A DNA stretch of 64,000 nt from Mastigias papua (taxonomy: Eukaryota; Cnidaria; Scyphozoa; Rhizostomeae; Mastigiidae), in the NCBI GenBank assembly GCA_964019165.1, contig OZ025273.1, positions 2,500,501 through 2,564,500 on the forward strand, given 5' to 3'. Below the pieces are notes generated by a model, which ran no database searches, was not told the DNA's origin, and was given only the letters and a program-made list of their open reading frames with translations. Every line of letters begins with the position of its first letter. Position 1 is the first letter of the stretch. Positions 14,801-26,500 of this stretch are shown here, piece by piece. The position numbers and the translations under genes were made by a program.

Positions 14801-17800
14801 CACAGATAAAATAGAATCTATTCTAAACTATTGAAACTAAGATGGAAAACATATCTCACATGGAACTTTTTAGCTACCAGAGTATAGAATATAGAAAAAA
14901 TGAAGCGCATGCATTTATTATCGATTTTTTGAGGGGGGGGGGCTTTTTGGGCTCACTGAAGATATCCAATCATTGAAATTTGCAGTTGAAATCAAGAAAT
15001 CAAACCTGGGCATCGTGCTACCTGCAAGTAATGCTCTGATGCTAAAAATTGCTACTCATTCTTTGAAATTTCAAAGTCATCTGTACATGTGCAGCAATGA
15101 GAAGGCGCATCATGTTTAAATAATAACATCGCTATAGACTCACTGACCAAAGAAGGGTAAAAAGGCCATAAATATCAACAGGCATCATTCAAAACAAATC
15201 TCCAGACTTACACTGGCTTCGGGTTTGCTTTTGTTTTTGGCGCTTTCCATCTTGGCTTTCCTGCAGGGTAGCAAAGTCAATCAAATTGCAAGCGACAGTT
15301 TAACGAAAACTCCAAAAACACAGTGAATAATTGACGATTGTGTATGTAGTTCGCGAGATTGATGTTCTCGCCATAATGAAAGCGGAAGATTGAGAAGCTT
15401 GCTCGAATACGTTAACAATATACTCGTACGCAGTTTTAGCAGTTGCCACTTGACCTTCTAAGATAATAACGTGCTTTTTCAAACTTTTGTTCTACTTCTA
15501 GCAACCGCTCCCTAAAACTGTCGGCCTAAATGCCATAAAAGAGGATTCGTATGAGAAAATGATTCTTCTAAGTAGTAAAGATACCTCTCGTGAATCATTC
15601 TTGAAATTGGACTTGACTCTTGAACTTTTCCTGTTAAAATAAAACATAACTACCCTGAAACACAACAGGCTTGAACGAGTGGTCTTTATTGACAGCAGGA
15701 CAGCGTTGTAAAAATATACCAAAAAGTGCTTTTTGCATTAAATATTACTAGTTTAATTGTGGAGTTGAGAATAAAGGAGGAGTGAGAGCAGATTGTAGAC
15801 AAAACTATTGGTTAAATGCGGTGTGTTTAAATAAAGAGGAAATGAGAATGGGTTGGAGATATTGCTAAAATGAAGTTATTATAAACAGAAAAGAATTGAT
15901 AATGGGCTAGAAAAGAATCTGTCTAGCCATCTTTAACAGCAGTTGTCGAACAATCAATACTGAGGACGAATGACGTTAGTTTGTTCAGCTTGGAAGTAAA
16001 GGTGAAACTCCGTTTAGGATTCATATTGGAAATTTCAATCCCATATGGGAGAATCTCTATGTGTAAAATGACAAGAACACAGAAGGTATTCAGAACAACC
16101 TGTCAGCTTCAGTTATATCATTAGAGTTACTGCATGGTTTAAAGCAGTCAATGAAGACATGCACATGTACCGTATTTTCTTGACTAGAAGCCGCCCCTAA
16201 ATAAAAGCCTTCCTTGAATAGAGACCGTACAAATTCTCTTAAAAAGTTAATTAAATCCGCCCTTGATTAGAAGCCGCATTTACCTTTCAGAATAGGTTGA
16301 AGGCACAAATGGAACAAAAACGAAATGTTTTCACGACAAAGTTTGCATTTCTATATCTTATCGATTAACTCATTTACATTCTTCATATGACTGAAAACAA
16401 AGTTCTGTCAATCAAACTTAATAAGAGACGCCCTTGCCCTCAAATATAAGCTGCAATTATTTCCTTGAAAAAATAAAATCTGAGGCTTCTATTCAAGAAA
16501 ATATGGTAAGTTGTATAAATGTTAGGTGACATCACCCTAGAATGTCAATCTGGTAGTTTTTAGGTATAACTATTGGTCTTCTGTAAATATAAGACAGTAT
16601 TTACTCTTTTCATTTCACGATGATATTATATAATGAACATGTTCATAATTTTCAGTAAAAGTCTCCCATTATAATATATATATATTTACATCTTGAGTTC
16701 TAATCCTATGCCAATTATATATGCTGTTAAGGGTCCATGAACCTAGGTGACATTTGTCCCTATATAAAAATGTCTATTTATTAAGTAGAATTTGAAAATA
16801 TCCTTTCAGGGGTATTTCAATAAGATTTCTCATATATTTTACTTTATAAAATCCACTAGACTAATCTATACAAAGTGTTGTTACTTCTGCTTTCACAGGA
16901 CTATTCCAATCAGTGTGAGAATTCAAAATAACAAGTGAAGGATTGCTGACATTTGATTTCTAAATCATATACCTATTGAACTTCGAAATGATCCAAATGA
17001 GCTTCCACTTCGACGCTTTGCCATGTTGTCATCTTCATTATCATCATCAAAATCATCAAATCGGTCATCTGCTAGACTCATCATACTTGCATAGCTGATC
17101 ATATCATCATCCCTAATGATAAGGAATGGTTTGGAATCACTAATCAAAATGCTTGCAATAACCTGAACAGCAAACTTTATCTTCTGATAGTCGAGATGAG
17201 AATTTATCACTGTGGTGTTCCAATCTGACACTGATCTACACACTTCCTATGCAAAACTCACAACTCATACTTTAGATTTCATGTATAATGGTGAGCTAGT
17301 ACTCTTCATATAAATCTAAAGAGCCATGGAAGTAGCTACCAAGGGGAATTCATCATTAGAAACGCATGAAAAACTTACGTTGCTTTTCCTTCCCTTAGCA
17401 GCACACATGACAATCCCAGTTCTAGTTGGCAACTCTTTACTTTTATGCTGGCTGGTTTTAAGTCAAATTGAATTTCATGAGTATATGGCTCAATATTGTA
17501 GTATTTTGCCATGTCTATGCCTATTTGTGCCAGTGGCTTTCTTCTACCTCCAGATGATTCCTGAAAAAGATTTTTGGTTGTTTACAACTAAAATGTAATT
17601 TGAATGCGGGAAAACTTAAATAATCTAATAGCATGAGATAACAACTGATCAAAATAAGATATGCATCCTTTACTTCAAACAACATATTGCAGCAGCTTCT
17701 GCAATTGAAAAGAATAGGAATTCTGGAAACAATGTAGTGAGTTACAACTACTTGGGAGAAAACAAACCTCAAAGTTTTATGCATGAACACTGAAACCAGT

Positions 17801-19737
17801 ATGCAACAACTACAAAAGAGACTTAAAAACTAGCATAAGGAATAAAGGTATTACATCAAAAACCACAAATGTCCATTCTTTTGGCTCAAATTGGCTGTCA
17901 GGTTTGTCTTCCTGGAAAACAAACATTGTATTAAGAACTGGAGAACTGTTCAAAATTACATCTGCAATCATTAGTCCTCAGTAATTATATCACAAATTAT
18001 GACAGCTAATGGATTAATGCAATAATGCAAGATGTTGGAAATCAAAAATGACAAACTCAGGGATTTCAAAAGCATTTCAAATTGGGAAACAAAAGAAAAG
18101 CACACAATGTCCCCTAAAAGGGGACCTTCCCCTGTCTCACTTGTCAGGAAATAGGGACACTAGCAAAGGCCAATCATTGCAAAAGCATACAAGTGTGCAC
18201 ACTACCAGCTAATGACAAATTATAATAGCCTAATGTTTAAAAAACTATTTAACACTGCTGGCTCAAACATTGCTATATGATTGACCTATACAGGAAATTG
18301 CAATGCTTGTCACAACCAAGGTAGGCCCTTTATTGTGATACATACTAATAATTCAAAATGCTACATACACAGAATAAAGTCTGCAATATTATGGAAAAAT
18401 ATCAAATGTAGCTACCATTTGAAAAAGCTCTAAGAAATACTGGTGAGTTTTTGAGTCATTTTATTGCAGTACTCTGATGTACACTCTTTCCTTCGCCTTT
18501 CATTTTCAATTTTTTAAGCATGGTAGACCCATGATCCTGGCTATGTAAAGGTCTTGTTATTGATCTAGTAGTCCTGATAAAAAACTGGCAAATGAGACTC
18601 AAAGTAAGCAGCATTTAGCTCTTATACCCATAGCATAGCTGCCAAATGTTTGAGACCTCTGATCAGGTTTATTTTCTCCCAATCTAAGTGGCCAATCAGC
18701 ATGCAAAATGGGCCTAAATTTAGCTGTGGAATGCATGTGTGGTAAGAATCCTGCATGATGATTGGTCAATTAGGTTGGGAGAAAATAGATCTGATCAGCC
18801 TATTAAACATTTGGAGGCTATGCTCTGCTACTATAAGTCTGCGTTGTCAAATGAAAAAGCAATACCTTATACATTGTGACAGTTATTTCAATATCTTCGG
18901 GTTCAGTCATGATGATTACTCCTCTGAATGGGTTTGCAATGCCTGATTGAAACTTGTATGCCTTGCTGTACTTCTTTCTGTTTCCCCTTGTCCACAATAC
19001 ACACAGATTATGTGGGAGCCTGGAGGAAAAAATCAGTTTATGTACATTCTATCTTGCCACTGTATAGACCTCTCAGAAAGGATGTGACATCTGTATAAGG
19101 TTAGCTCCTGAACAGTTAGTGTGCTTTTGTCTAATCATGAAAAAGTTAGGCAAGAAGACTAAAACAGATCCATGTAAAATGTATGAAAGAATATTAGCTA
19201 AATCTTAGTTGATTGCACTCCATAAACTCAGTGCATAGGTCTGTATGCCTATTCTGAATGATGGGAAATAATAGGATTGGCTGGAAACAGTTAGTTGTTA
19301 CAATAACTGCTTTACACCTCCCAAAAACTCAGAATGAATGCATTCAACAAACACATCAACTACTTTTTGCTTGATGATATGCCTCTACATGACACGTAGG
19401 TTGACTTAAACTTTAATCTATGGCATATATCCAAACTTGTAACAATGTTTAAATGCAAAGTTATAGCAATGAATACAAACAACTATTGTATCATTATCTT
19501 ATTTTTATAGTGCATTATGATTTCAAGCTAATTAAAATGATATAATTCTGAGTAGCTTTCATAGAAAGTGATGGGTACAATCCCTTTGGTTTTCCTGAGA
19601 GAAACTAGCCATAACCATGAGTCTTACCATTTCTTTTCCTTCTTGCACTCTAAGTTTAAAGTTTGAAGTGAAGCAATGAACTGGAACTTTGATGCTCTTT
19701 TGCCAACACGGTTGATCCTCTTCCAAACTGATCCCAT
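1434..19737 (-). CDS. EHBP1: EH domain-binding protein 1 (multi-exon gene)
   Basis: Adaptor linking EHD and Rab8/10-type endocytic recycling machinery to actin. Coding exons on the minus strand, in transcript order: 19737-19628, 19019-18866, 17911-17855, 17560-17379, 17112-16973, (gap), 15630-15585, 15525-15455, 15260-15212, 14721-14679, 14256-14139, 13931-13883, 13072-12287, 11066-10707, 10035-9946, 7566-7468, 7118-6833, 6677-6489, 6272-6148, 5887-5846, 5566-5446, 4997-4901, 4055-3982, 2379-2262, 1521-1434. Every junction has GT/AG and matching phase except between 16973 and 15630, where one small exon (length 1 mod 3) is missing from the model. Start is ATG at 19737 ([20 protein letters not shown]), matching the family N-terminus. 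Domain order is C2-type, linker, CH, long charged region, bMERB-type coiled coil, CaaX. The length of about 1,165 residues compares with about 1,230 in human EHBP1. The alternative, EHBP1L1, is the same family; invertebrates usually have one gene. Confidence 0.93.
2498..3030. repeat. Long imperfect inverted repeat in an EHBP1 intron
   Basis: A sequence near 2609-2634 (TTTATTTTCGTGAT core) recurs inverted near 2962-2987 (ATCACGAAAATAAA core). The outer flanks (AAGAAGAACTTTTCATTGGAAG against the reverse complement of the 3000-3030 segment) are also loosely complementary. This looks like an aged non-autonomous DNA transposon. The overlapping ORFs (2512-2905) are probably incidental. Ends are approximate. 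Confidence 0.4.
3435..3810. repeat. Dispersed repeat, copy 1
   Basis: Shares a long diverged match with 21029-21412 in the same orientation. Common blocks include AATGCTGGA.AAATGGG, the GTGGGGTTGGG...GCCGCCACTGC segment, GATTAGTTT, and AAATGCTGGAGATTTTACA. No coding potential or terminal repeat was recognised, so the class is unknown. It lies in an EHBP1 intron. Confidence 0.65.
6054..6094. repeat. (AAAT)n microsatellite
   Basis: About ten tetranucleotide units of AAAT with occasional G substitutions, in an EHBP1 intron. Confidence 0.8.
6148..11066 (-). CDS. EHBP1: EHBP1 central low-complexity and helical exons
   Basis: Exons 11066-10707, 10035-9946, 7566-7468, 7118-6833, 6677-6489 and 6272-6148, all in phase. 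The first is polar and acidic. The next three carry repeated Arg/Ala helices: [40 protein letters not shown] and [14 protein letters not shown]. They resemble the human LKERARVLLEQARRDAALK and LRERARQLIAEAR segments. The exon at 6677 is Ser/Pro-rich and ends in a basic helix ([16 protein letters not shown]); that at 6272 is a Glu-rich helix. The donor at 10707 (GTCGGG) and that at 6833 (GTTAGT) are weaker than the others and were chosen because they keep the frame. Confidence 0.85.
8930..9055. repeat. Degenerate minisatellite, about 24-bp unit
   Basis: Four to five diverged units built on CCATCTTGCAAGCAAATG, each ending in ...AATG. In the large EHBP1 intron between exons 9946 and 7566. The rest of that 2.4 kb intron shows no gene. 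Confidence 0.6.
9535..9815. repeat. Minisatellite, about 18-bp unit
   Basis: More than a dozen diverged copies of a unit close to GGCAGCTTTTGCACAAG, the last two (about 9770-9808) nearly identical. It explains the overlapping ORFs at 9322-9926 on both strands, whose repeated Gln/Leu/Lys pattern is an artefact of the repeat. Confidence 0.85.
12287..14721 (-). CDS. EHBP1: EHBP1 calponin-homology (CH) domain and post-CH region
   Basis: Exons 14721-14679, 14256-14139, 13931-13883 and 13072-12287 are in phase. They read [54 protein letters not shown], then [20 protein letters not shown] and [19 protein letters not shown]. This is the bivalent Mical/EHBP-type CH domain, close to human residue by residue. 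The large last exon (262 codons) continues past the domain with a basic/serine-rich stretch, one NPF motif ([10 protein letters not shown], about codon 113 of the exon) and a very charged Glu/Lys helix. NPF is the ligand of EH domains. In human EHBP1 the NPF motifs lie before the CH domain, so the placement here differs. Confidence 0.94.
15455..15630 (-). CDS. EHBP1: Candidate EHBP1 linker exons before the CH domain
   Basis: Two short exon-like segments, 15630-15585 (46 nt) and 15525-15455 (71 nt), each bounded by AG and GT. In the frame set by downstream exons they read [15 protein letters not shown] and [20 protein letters not shown], and the second joins the exon at 15260 in phase (YYLRR then KAKMESAK). 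They are basic and helical-looking and have no counterpart that I recognise in vertebrate EHBP1. They join each other but not the upstream exon at 16973 without a further exon of length 1 mod 3. They may be alternatively used. Confidence 0.5.
16168..16508. mobile_element. MITE with TACCGTA-type inverted termini
   Basis: The left end TACCGTATTTTCTTGACTAG is matched by the reverse complement of the right end, TACCATATTTTCTTGAATAG, and the match continues into AAGCC. Internal copies of GAATAGA.GCCGC-like motifs are present. No transposase is encoded, so this is a non-autonomous DNA transposon of about 341 bp. A TA dinucleotide at each end could be the target site. It lies in the unresolved EHBP1 intron between exons 16973 and 15630. 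Confidence 0.85.
16973..19737 (-). CDS. EHBP1: EHBP1 N-terminal C2-type (NT-C2) domain exons
   Basis: Five coding exons encode the membrane-binding C2-like domain. Exon 1 (19737-19628) gives the basic KRASKFQF start. Exon 2 (19019-18866) gives [16 protein letters not shown] and the RGV...IEITVTMYK strand, matching the human VVVWTRRSRRKSSKAHSW and ENIEITVTLFK segments. Exon 3 (17911-17855) gives [10 protein letters not shown]. Exon 4 (17560-17379) gives [20 protein letters not shown] and ends in [13 protein letters not shown]. Exon 5 (17112-16973) gives an acidic stretch, [15 protein letters not shown], equivalent to the human LASLMSMKQADIGNLDDFEEDNEDD segment. Phases run 2, 0, 0, 2, 1 across the donors. 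Confidence 0.93.
18621..18838. mobile_element. Inverted-repeat MITE beside an EHBP1 splice donor
   Basis: About 80-bp arms are inverted copies: CTTATA...GCATAGC..CCAAATGTTT on the left, and on the right the reverse complement of AAACATTTGGAGGCTATGC. They share TTTTCTCCCAA and CCAATCA blocks. The element is about 218 bp and is nearly a full-length palindrome. Its right end lies only about 28 bp from the donor of coding exon 2 (exon edge 18866). No coding capacity. Confidence 0.8.
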
Positions 19738-20559
19738 CTTTCCCGAGATTATAAAACAACGGCCGCACTTCAAAGCTTCTCAAACAGTGGGAAACAAAAC
19801 AGCAGATTGTCCAACTTCTCCAAACTAATTGTTTTCATAGTCGAAAACAAGAGACAAAGAATAGCATCTCGTAGACACAAATCAAATAATAATACTATAG
19901 ATCAAAACCATAAATGTATAGCGTATTCCAGTAGCTACGTTCTCTTTGATTATTCCTTGAACAGAACCAGTTTTTCTCTTTCACGCCTTTTTATGGACTG
20001 CATCGGCCTTCTTGTGAATTATCACACTTTCATACAGCCGTCCATTCCAGTAATATCACGCCTTTCTCCAAGGGTAGTTTTTGCAGGACGTTACCAAACC
20101 AGAAGATCGTTTCTGCTCTAAGCCTTCCCATCAAACTTCTGTATGCAGATTTATAAACACATCGCGCCCAACAGGATTGTTATCTTCGCTCCACTGTCAT
20201 TATATTATTTAATGGCAGCTACGTTTTGACGCCGATAAGTGCAAACGGCTGCCGCAGGTCCTTTAATCTGATACGATTTACTATAAAATAGTAATCAAGA
20301 ACAAAAACTACTATTGTAAACGGTTACAACAAGTGTTTCCCGATCATTATCATTCTTCTGTTCTGGGAAGTTTTTGCATGTCACCACAATCAAACAACAA
20401 CAACATCGCAGATAACAATCGGTGCACGTAAAAACGAGACAGGGGAGGTGTCAATGCGCGGCAATTTAAAAATGAGGTGAGAATTTCAGCTGAGGTCTAT
20501 GGGATTTTCGCAAGTTGCAGCAAGTGAAAACTGGCAGGACCACGGGAACATTATTGCAT
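19738..20559. promoter_or_regulatory. Divergent promoter interval between EHBP1 and PIGC
   Basis: About 820 bp separate the two start codons, which point away from each other, so both core promoters and 5' UTRs must lie here or involve upstream exons that I cannot see. No TATA box or conserved element was identified with confidence. ORFs in this interval show no recognisable protein. The inference of a shared promoter rests on spacing alone. Confidence 0.5.
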
Positions 20560-23500
20560 ATGGAGGACCAATTAAGAAAGGATTCATCCAATAGGAAACC
20601 ATGGCGAAAGATCCTATACGAGAAGCAAGACTACCCTGATAATTATGTCGATAATAGTTTCCTGGAACATATGCGAAAAAATGGTAAGTTCGCTCTTCAC
20701 ATATGCTTGTTCCCAGGTTCAGGGGTATGGTAATTCTCTACAAGCTCCTACATGTGCAAGATCTGCTGCCTTCGTATGAGCACGTTCGATTTCTGGAAAT
20801 GTTTGACTTGGGCATGCAACTTTGTGACCATGTCTAGACTTATAGAAACAAACCTGCACTCTTCTGATTATTGAGCCCACGGTACTTACTGTAGCCTATA
20901 GACTGGAAAGAATATCTTATGGATGTTTGTGTATACAGGCCTGCAGACAGTTGAGAGCAGAGAGCATTGCCCCCCCCCTCCCCTCCCTCAATATGTCACT
21001 AAAGTCGTATATATACACTGGCATTTAATAGTTGCCAAGTTTTTGCTATCAAAATGCTGGAGAAATGGGCGTGGCAGTGTGGCGGGGTCATGAGGGTAGG
21101 GGTTGGGCGTACTGCGCCGCCACTGCCGGATAGTTACTCTGGAAACCATAGATACATTGTAATATATAAAAAGCATCATAGCTCTGAAACTTGAAACATT
21201 ATTGTTCTAGGAATGATTAGTTTAGACTAAGAGACAAAAGAAAAGAACAAACAGTGTGAATTGCTAAATTCAGTATCTTTTTAGATTTTTTAATTTTTTT
21301 GAAACTGAAAGAAATGCTGGAGATTTTACAATGTTTTACCATTGCTGGGAGTTGGCTTAAGATAATACTGAAATGCTGGAGTCTCCAGCGGAATGTGGGA
21401 CATTTGGTAACTATTCATTTTTACTCTTTGCATAACTTCTACATCTATCCATTTTGAGCAAAGCAGTTGTCATGATTACCATGCATATACTAAACAAGTC
21501 AGCATTTTTTTGAGTAAAAATCTTCAAAGCTATTCCAGTTTTTGTTAATTTTGGTTCATTTTCAGTGAACACCAGAGTATACAGTTTATCAACTCTGATT
21601 TATGAGTCAGGAATTGTTTCACAGCAGTTAAGTAGGTATGTTTGATGATACCAAATGATTCCTTTGTTAGTTGTAGTTTTTCCACCTCATAGACCTTTTG
21701 ATAATGAAAGAATACATTCCACTAAAACATACTTGTATCACACATAGGTGATATCCTAAAAAGTTAAGAGGGAGGCAGGGAAGCAGCCTACTTCTGTGTG
21801 TCACACCAGTGACTACAGTCATTACTTTATTCACCCTGTTCATATGTACATGCATAGATACATATAAATTTGTGCAAAAAGTTCAAAGTAATTCATACAA
21901 GATATGCATACAGTGTATATTCATGATTCGGCTCATTCCACCAAATTAGGAGTTCATTAAACTTCCATTTGCCAAACTCTCCCCCCAAAGAGAAAATGCT
22001 CTCCTCATTTTAGCAGGGAGGACTGAACCCCCAAGCCCCCCCCCTTCATGGAGCCCCATAGCTGTATCTGTCATTCATAATGGAGCATATTCATGGCACT
22101 AAGTGGATATCATCCTTCTATAAATATTCATCTCTTGATGTCTATGCATACCTTTAGGTCACATGTAGAAGAATATGGCATTTTTCTTTTTTTCTTTTTT
22201 TCAGCATCTGTATATTTGTTATGGCATTCATTTACATGAATTTAGACATAGTATCAGCATCAGCAGTTCTCCTTGTGTCAATTACTTTAGCAATCTTTGG
22301 TTACATACTGTCGTCGTTTCTTGAAATCACTGATGCACATCAAACACTTCTTCATACAGGTTGGTCCATAAACATTGCTCATTTTCGCAGATAAGTAATG
22401 GCCAATTACATGGGGTGAGAGGAAGGGGCACATTGTCATTTTCATTTCTGTCTATATTCTGTTGTGACCTTGTTGGGAAAACTAGTTTAGTTAGAAACAT
22501 GAAATTGAATGAGTTGAATGCAACTACAGATATTCTCTCCATCTTTATTCCTTTAAGATGTAGAATTTTTCTTTCTGCATATATAATCTCCTTTTATAGT
22601 ATCCTTCATTTCACTAGATAATACACATAATACTAATCCGAATATCATAATAAGTTTTACATGCTCATGCAATTCCTTGATTTCAATTTGAATAGCAGCT
22701 GTTCTAAGTTCAGATTGCTGTTCCAGCTTTGCAATGAAAGTTTGCATTTTACTGAGCAGAACTTTCAATTATGGTGTTTCCTTGTATAGCTAAAGGCCAC
22801 TTTTGCTAGTGAATAGAGCCAGATGAGGTTGTTAAAGCTGTGTTATTCTTAATTCTCATCGACATCAGATGAACAATTGAATATTATTACAATGTAAAGT
22901 AAGATCATTCCTTTCAGTTTAGTTCAGTTCAGTTCAGTTTAGTTTAGTTTAGTTTTATTTTACCATGAATACTCAAATTGGCTCCCATCAAAAAAGCCCC
23001 CACTCAGATATGCTTCCATTCTAGAACTCAAAATTGCTGGTAAGTCCCCCCCTTGAATAAGCCCCCACCACAGAGGATGATGAGGAGCTTGATATAGACC
23101 AATATTTAACTAGCAATAGATTATTCTTTTAATATTTTATGGAAATGGAGCTTTGGTTTGTTATTTTGATATGAAACCTTTTTGTACAGATGAATTTCAT
23201 CACATCTATTTATGTTCCAGGACAGGATGTAAAGAGTGCTGTTCTGTTTACTGCATTTGTTCTTGGTTTATCACCACTGCTAGAGACCTTGACAAAGACT
23301 ATTAGCACAGATACAATTTATGCTATGACTGTAAGTTTTACCTGATTATGCAAAATTTTTTCATGCCAGTATCACAGTGTACTACTCAAACCCTGATTGA
23401 TTTAGTATAAACACAGCAGCCTGTATCTCGGATAGGTATAGTTTAACTTTTGTTACAGTTGTTGGGTAGAGAACAATATGTTAATATAGTTTGCACTCAT

Positions 23501-26500
23501 AAAAACTTCTGGGTTCTAGCTAACTTTCCTTCTTACAAACTCCCTCACTCACTTATAATGTTATGTTTTATACTACAGGAGAGAGATTAGTTTAGAAGAG
23601 TTTGTAGAATTCTGCGAAGTTGTAGGTGACGTGAAATGGAAGCCCAATATATCGAACCCCAGACATAACGAACTTCCCGATATAACGGACTGAATATCTA
23701 GTTCCTTCTAGTCTGCCTTACAAAATCCTTAAAAATTCTCTTTGTGCAGCAAACCCCAAATATGGCAAACTCTTGCTGTTACGATCTATATGTAAGATCC
23801 CTTCATCTAACTTACCTTCGATATATTGAGTTTTTCATAGAGATTTCTTCTGTTATTTTAATTTAGTTATTCCCACTGTTAACCTATTACTTTTTCTCGG
23901 GAGAATCATTATTGCCATCGGCAACAGGCGGCTTTGTGTATGAATGCAGGCGTTATCCCATTGTAACTTTTTAGTATTCCGATGCGATATAGTTAGCTGC
24001 CTAGAGAATATCAAAGGCACAATAGAAATAGACTATCATCAAATTAAATCTATTTCAGAGACTCACATTCAACATACTATCGTAGTTGTTCTTACCATGT
24101 TGTTCTAATGTGCATCAGATTTGCATTGCCCCTCTTCTTTGCCAACATTAGCTAGAGTAATCTTTACGTAACTACTGTATTAGCATGAGTCGACTATAGC
24201 AGACTATTTTATTCCCAAACCGTAGGAGTAATATATTTTCTGACTCCCTTTGTTGTTCGTTTTATCGGGATTTCGCTTTCTTTCTATGGGGGCGTTTTTC
24301 CAAGCAGACCCTCGTATTGTCTCAATCCAGTAGCCTACAGACATATTTATGTGCAAATGCGAAGCAGATCTTTAACGGTTTTTAACCATTCCGTTTATTT
24401 GTGGCTATAAATCTTTGTTATATTTCAATAGTTTTGGAGAAGTTGTTTGACTTTTTTTTGTATCAGGTACTGTGAATGTTGTGGACAGTTCGCATTTATG
24501 TGACCTTGCAGTAAACATTGAAGAATAGATATTCAAAATCGGATTGCAATCCTGTTAATTAGCGTCTGTTATTCCTTTACTTTCATTCCCATTTCTTTAC
24601 TCTTTTATTTGACATGCTTGTTTTTTGTTTGTTCAGGTGTTTATGTTGGCAACCAATCTTTTGTTTCATGATTACAGCTCTGAAATTCCAACGTGAGTGA
24701 TATATTGGATAGTAATTGCTTCCTACAATAATTTAATTCTGATATAACGTATTTCCTCAATAGAGCACCCTCCTCAAAAGAGCGCAATCTCGATTGATCG
24801 TCTCTTTTCGATGGCCAACTTTTAAGTGAGTGCCACGGGCGTTTTTCAAGGAAGTACGGTAATGCCGATCCAACCTCATGTCAAACCAATAGTGTAGTGT
24901 TTTCTTCAAGTATTAGCGTTGTCATGTTGTATTACGCTACAGTTACCTTGTATCTTTGTCTTTGGAGGCAGGGAAACGTTGTAGGGAGAACTTTGCATAC
25001 ATATTCCTTCAACTTAGTCCCGCTTTAGTCTGTACCTGGTCTGTACCTCCGTCTCAAAAACAGAGGGCACACAGTTCAAACCCCACTTTGATGTGCTTTT
25101 AAAGTGGCATATTGACCCTTTCAGACTATCATCTAGTTGCCTGATTGCCTAGATCAGGGTTTACCAATCTTTTTCCTACGAGAGCCACTGTTAGATTTAG
25201 GTCACAGTTGGAGGATCACTTTTTACGTACCATAATAAATACAATATAGTTCTTTATCCATTTTACTCTCAGCGCGGGCCACATCAGATGTGGTGGGCTT
25301 GAATGTGGCTTGCGTGTCACACGGTGGACAACCCTGGTAGATGATTGATAATTACCTGCTTACGTACTCATGAAATTACTGACTTACTTTTCATTTCCTT
25401 ACTTACTCACTTACGTTCTGGGAACTTCGAATTAAATGATCTATCCAGAGGTTTTTTCCATTGTGAATAAATCTATGAGTTCTTACAATTGGGGAGCCTC
25501 TCCGTGGCCTGTGAACCGTAAACTTGCAATAGAGACTCTTTTATATCACCGCCATCTACATAATGGTAGGACTTGCGTAGCTCATTTCTTCATTGTTTAT
25601 CATGTTTACATTTATAACTAAGAAATATGACCTTTTTAGAAAATTCAGAACAAAAGCCGCACAATAGAGTAGCTATTTTGTGTCTTATCTGAGAACTATG
25701 CTCAATTTAGGATACTTTTGTGATGCCCTCATCCTCAGGGAAGGCTTTTATAGATTTCTTCACTCTCAATCAGGGTGTCACTCTTTCTGCATCTTTAGTG
25801 AAACATTAAAAGTTTATCCGCGGAATGAGATATGCTAGTAGCGCTCTTTTTCTTCTGTAGCCAATAAGCTAATTTCTGCTGACCTGCTCTGGCATAGGAG
25901 ACTGCAGTCTATGAAATAAACAACTGTGGCATTTGGTTCCATGAACTGGCTGGCGATTCGAAATTAGAGTACAAGAAGGACTGTGATATGAACCGTACGA
26001 CTGTCCAGTGATATTATCACCTAGGGTTTAGCCACTGATTCATTGTTAAAAATGCTGAAATATCACAAGTGATTTTAAAATGATTCGACAATTGCATTGT
26101 GTTTTGAGTTATGAGTATTTGAAAATTGTATGATTCATATTTTTGTTGAAGAAAAGTTTCACTTTGGTACGAATCCGAAAGCCTTGTAAGCATTCTTCTC
26201 TTTTATTTGTTTTCCTTGTTTGATATCGTCAGTGCTTGGTCAGTCAATTTTCTTGCTCGTTATCTTAGGGCATCAAGATCGCCATCTCTAAATGCGAGCA
26301 TCTTTGCATCGGTTTGTCTGGCATCGAGACTGCCAACTTCCTGGCATGCATTTGTCACTGTTATGTTAGCAATGCAGATGTTTGCAGTTATGCCTCAGGT
26401 CAGAATCAAACTGAAGGTGAGCAGGCAAGTTGATTGGCACCATAAGGAGAATGCCTACGGTTCCTCTCTTGCAGTCAAGAGCTTGGCATTCATTGTTCCA

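Noticed and set aside
19559..19783. Minus-strand ORF starting MRSFEVRPLF over the EHBP1 first exon
   Set aside because: Wrong frame; the correct frame starts at 19737 and reads [20 protein letters not shown].
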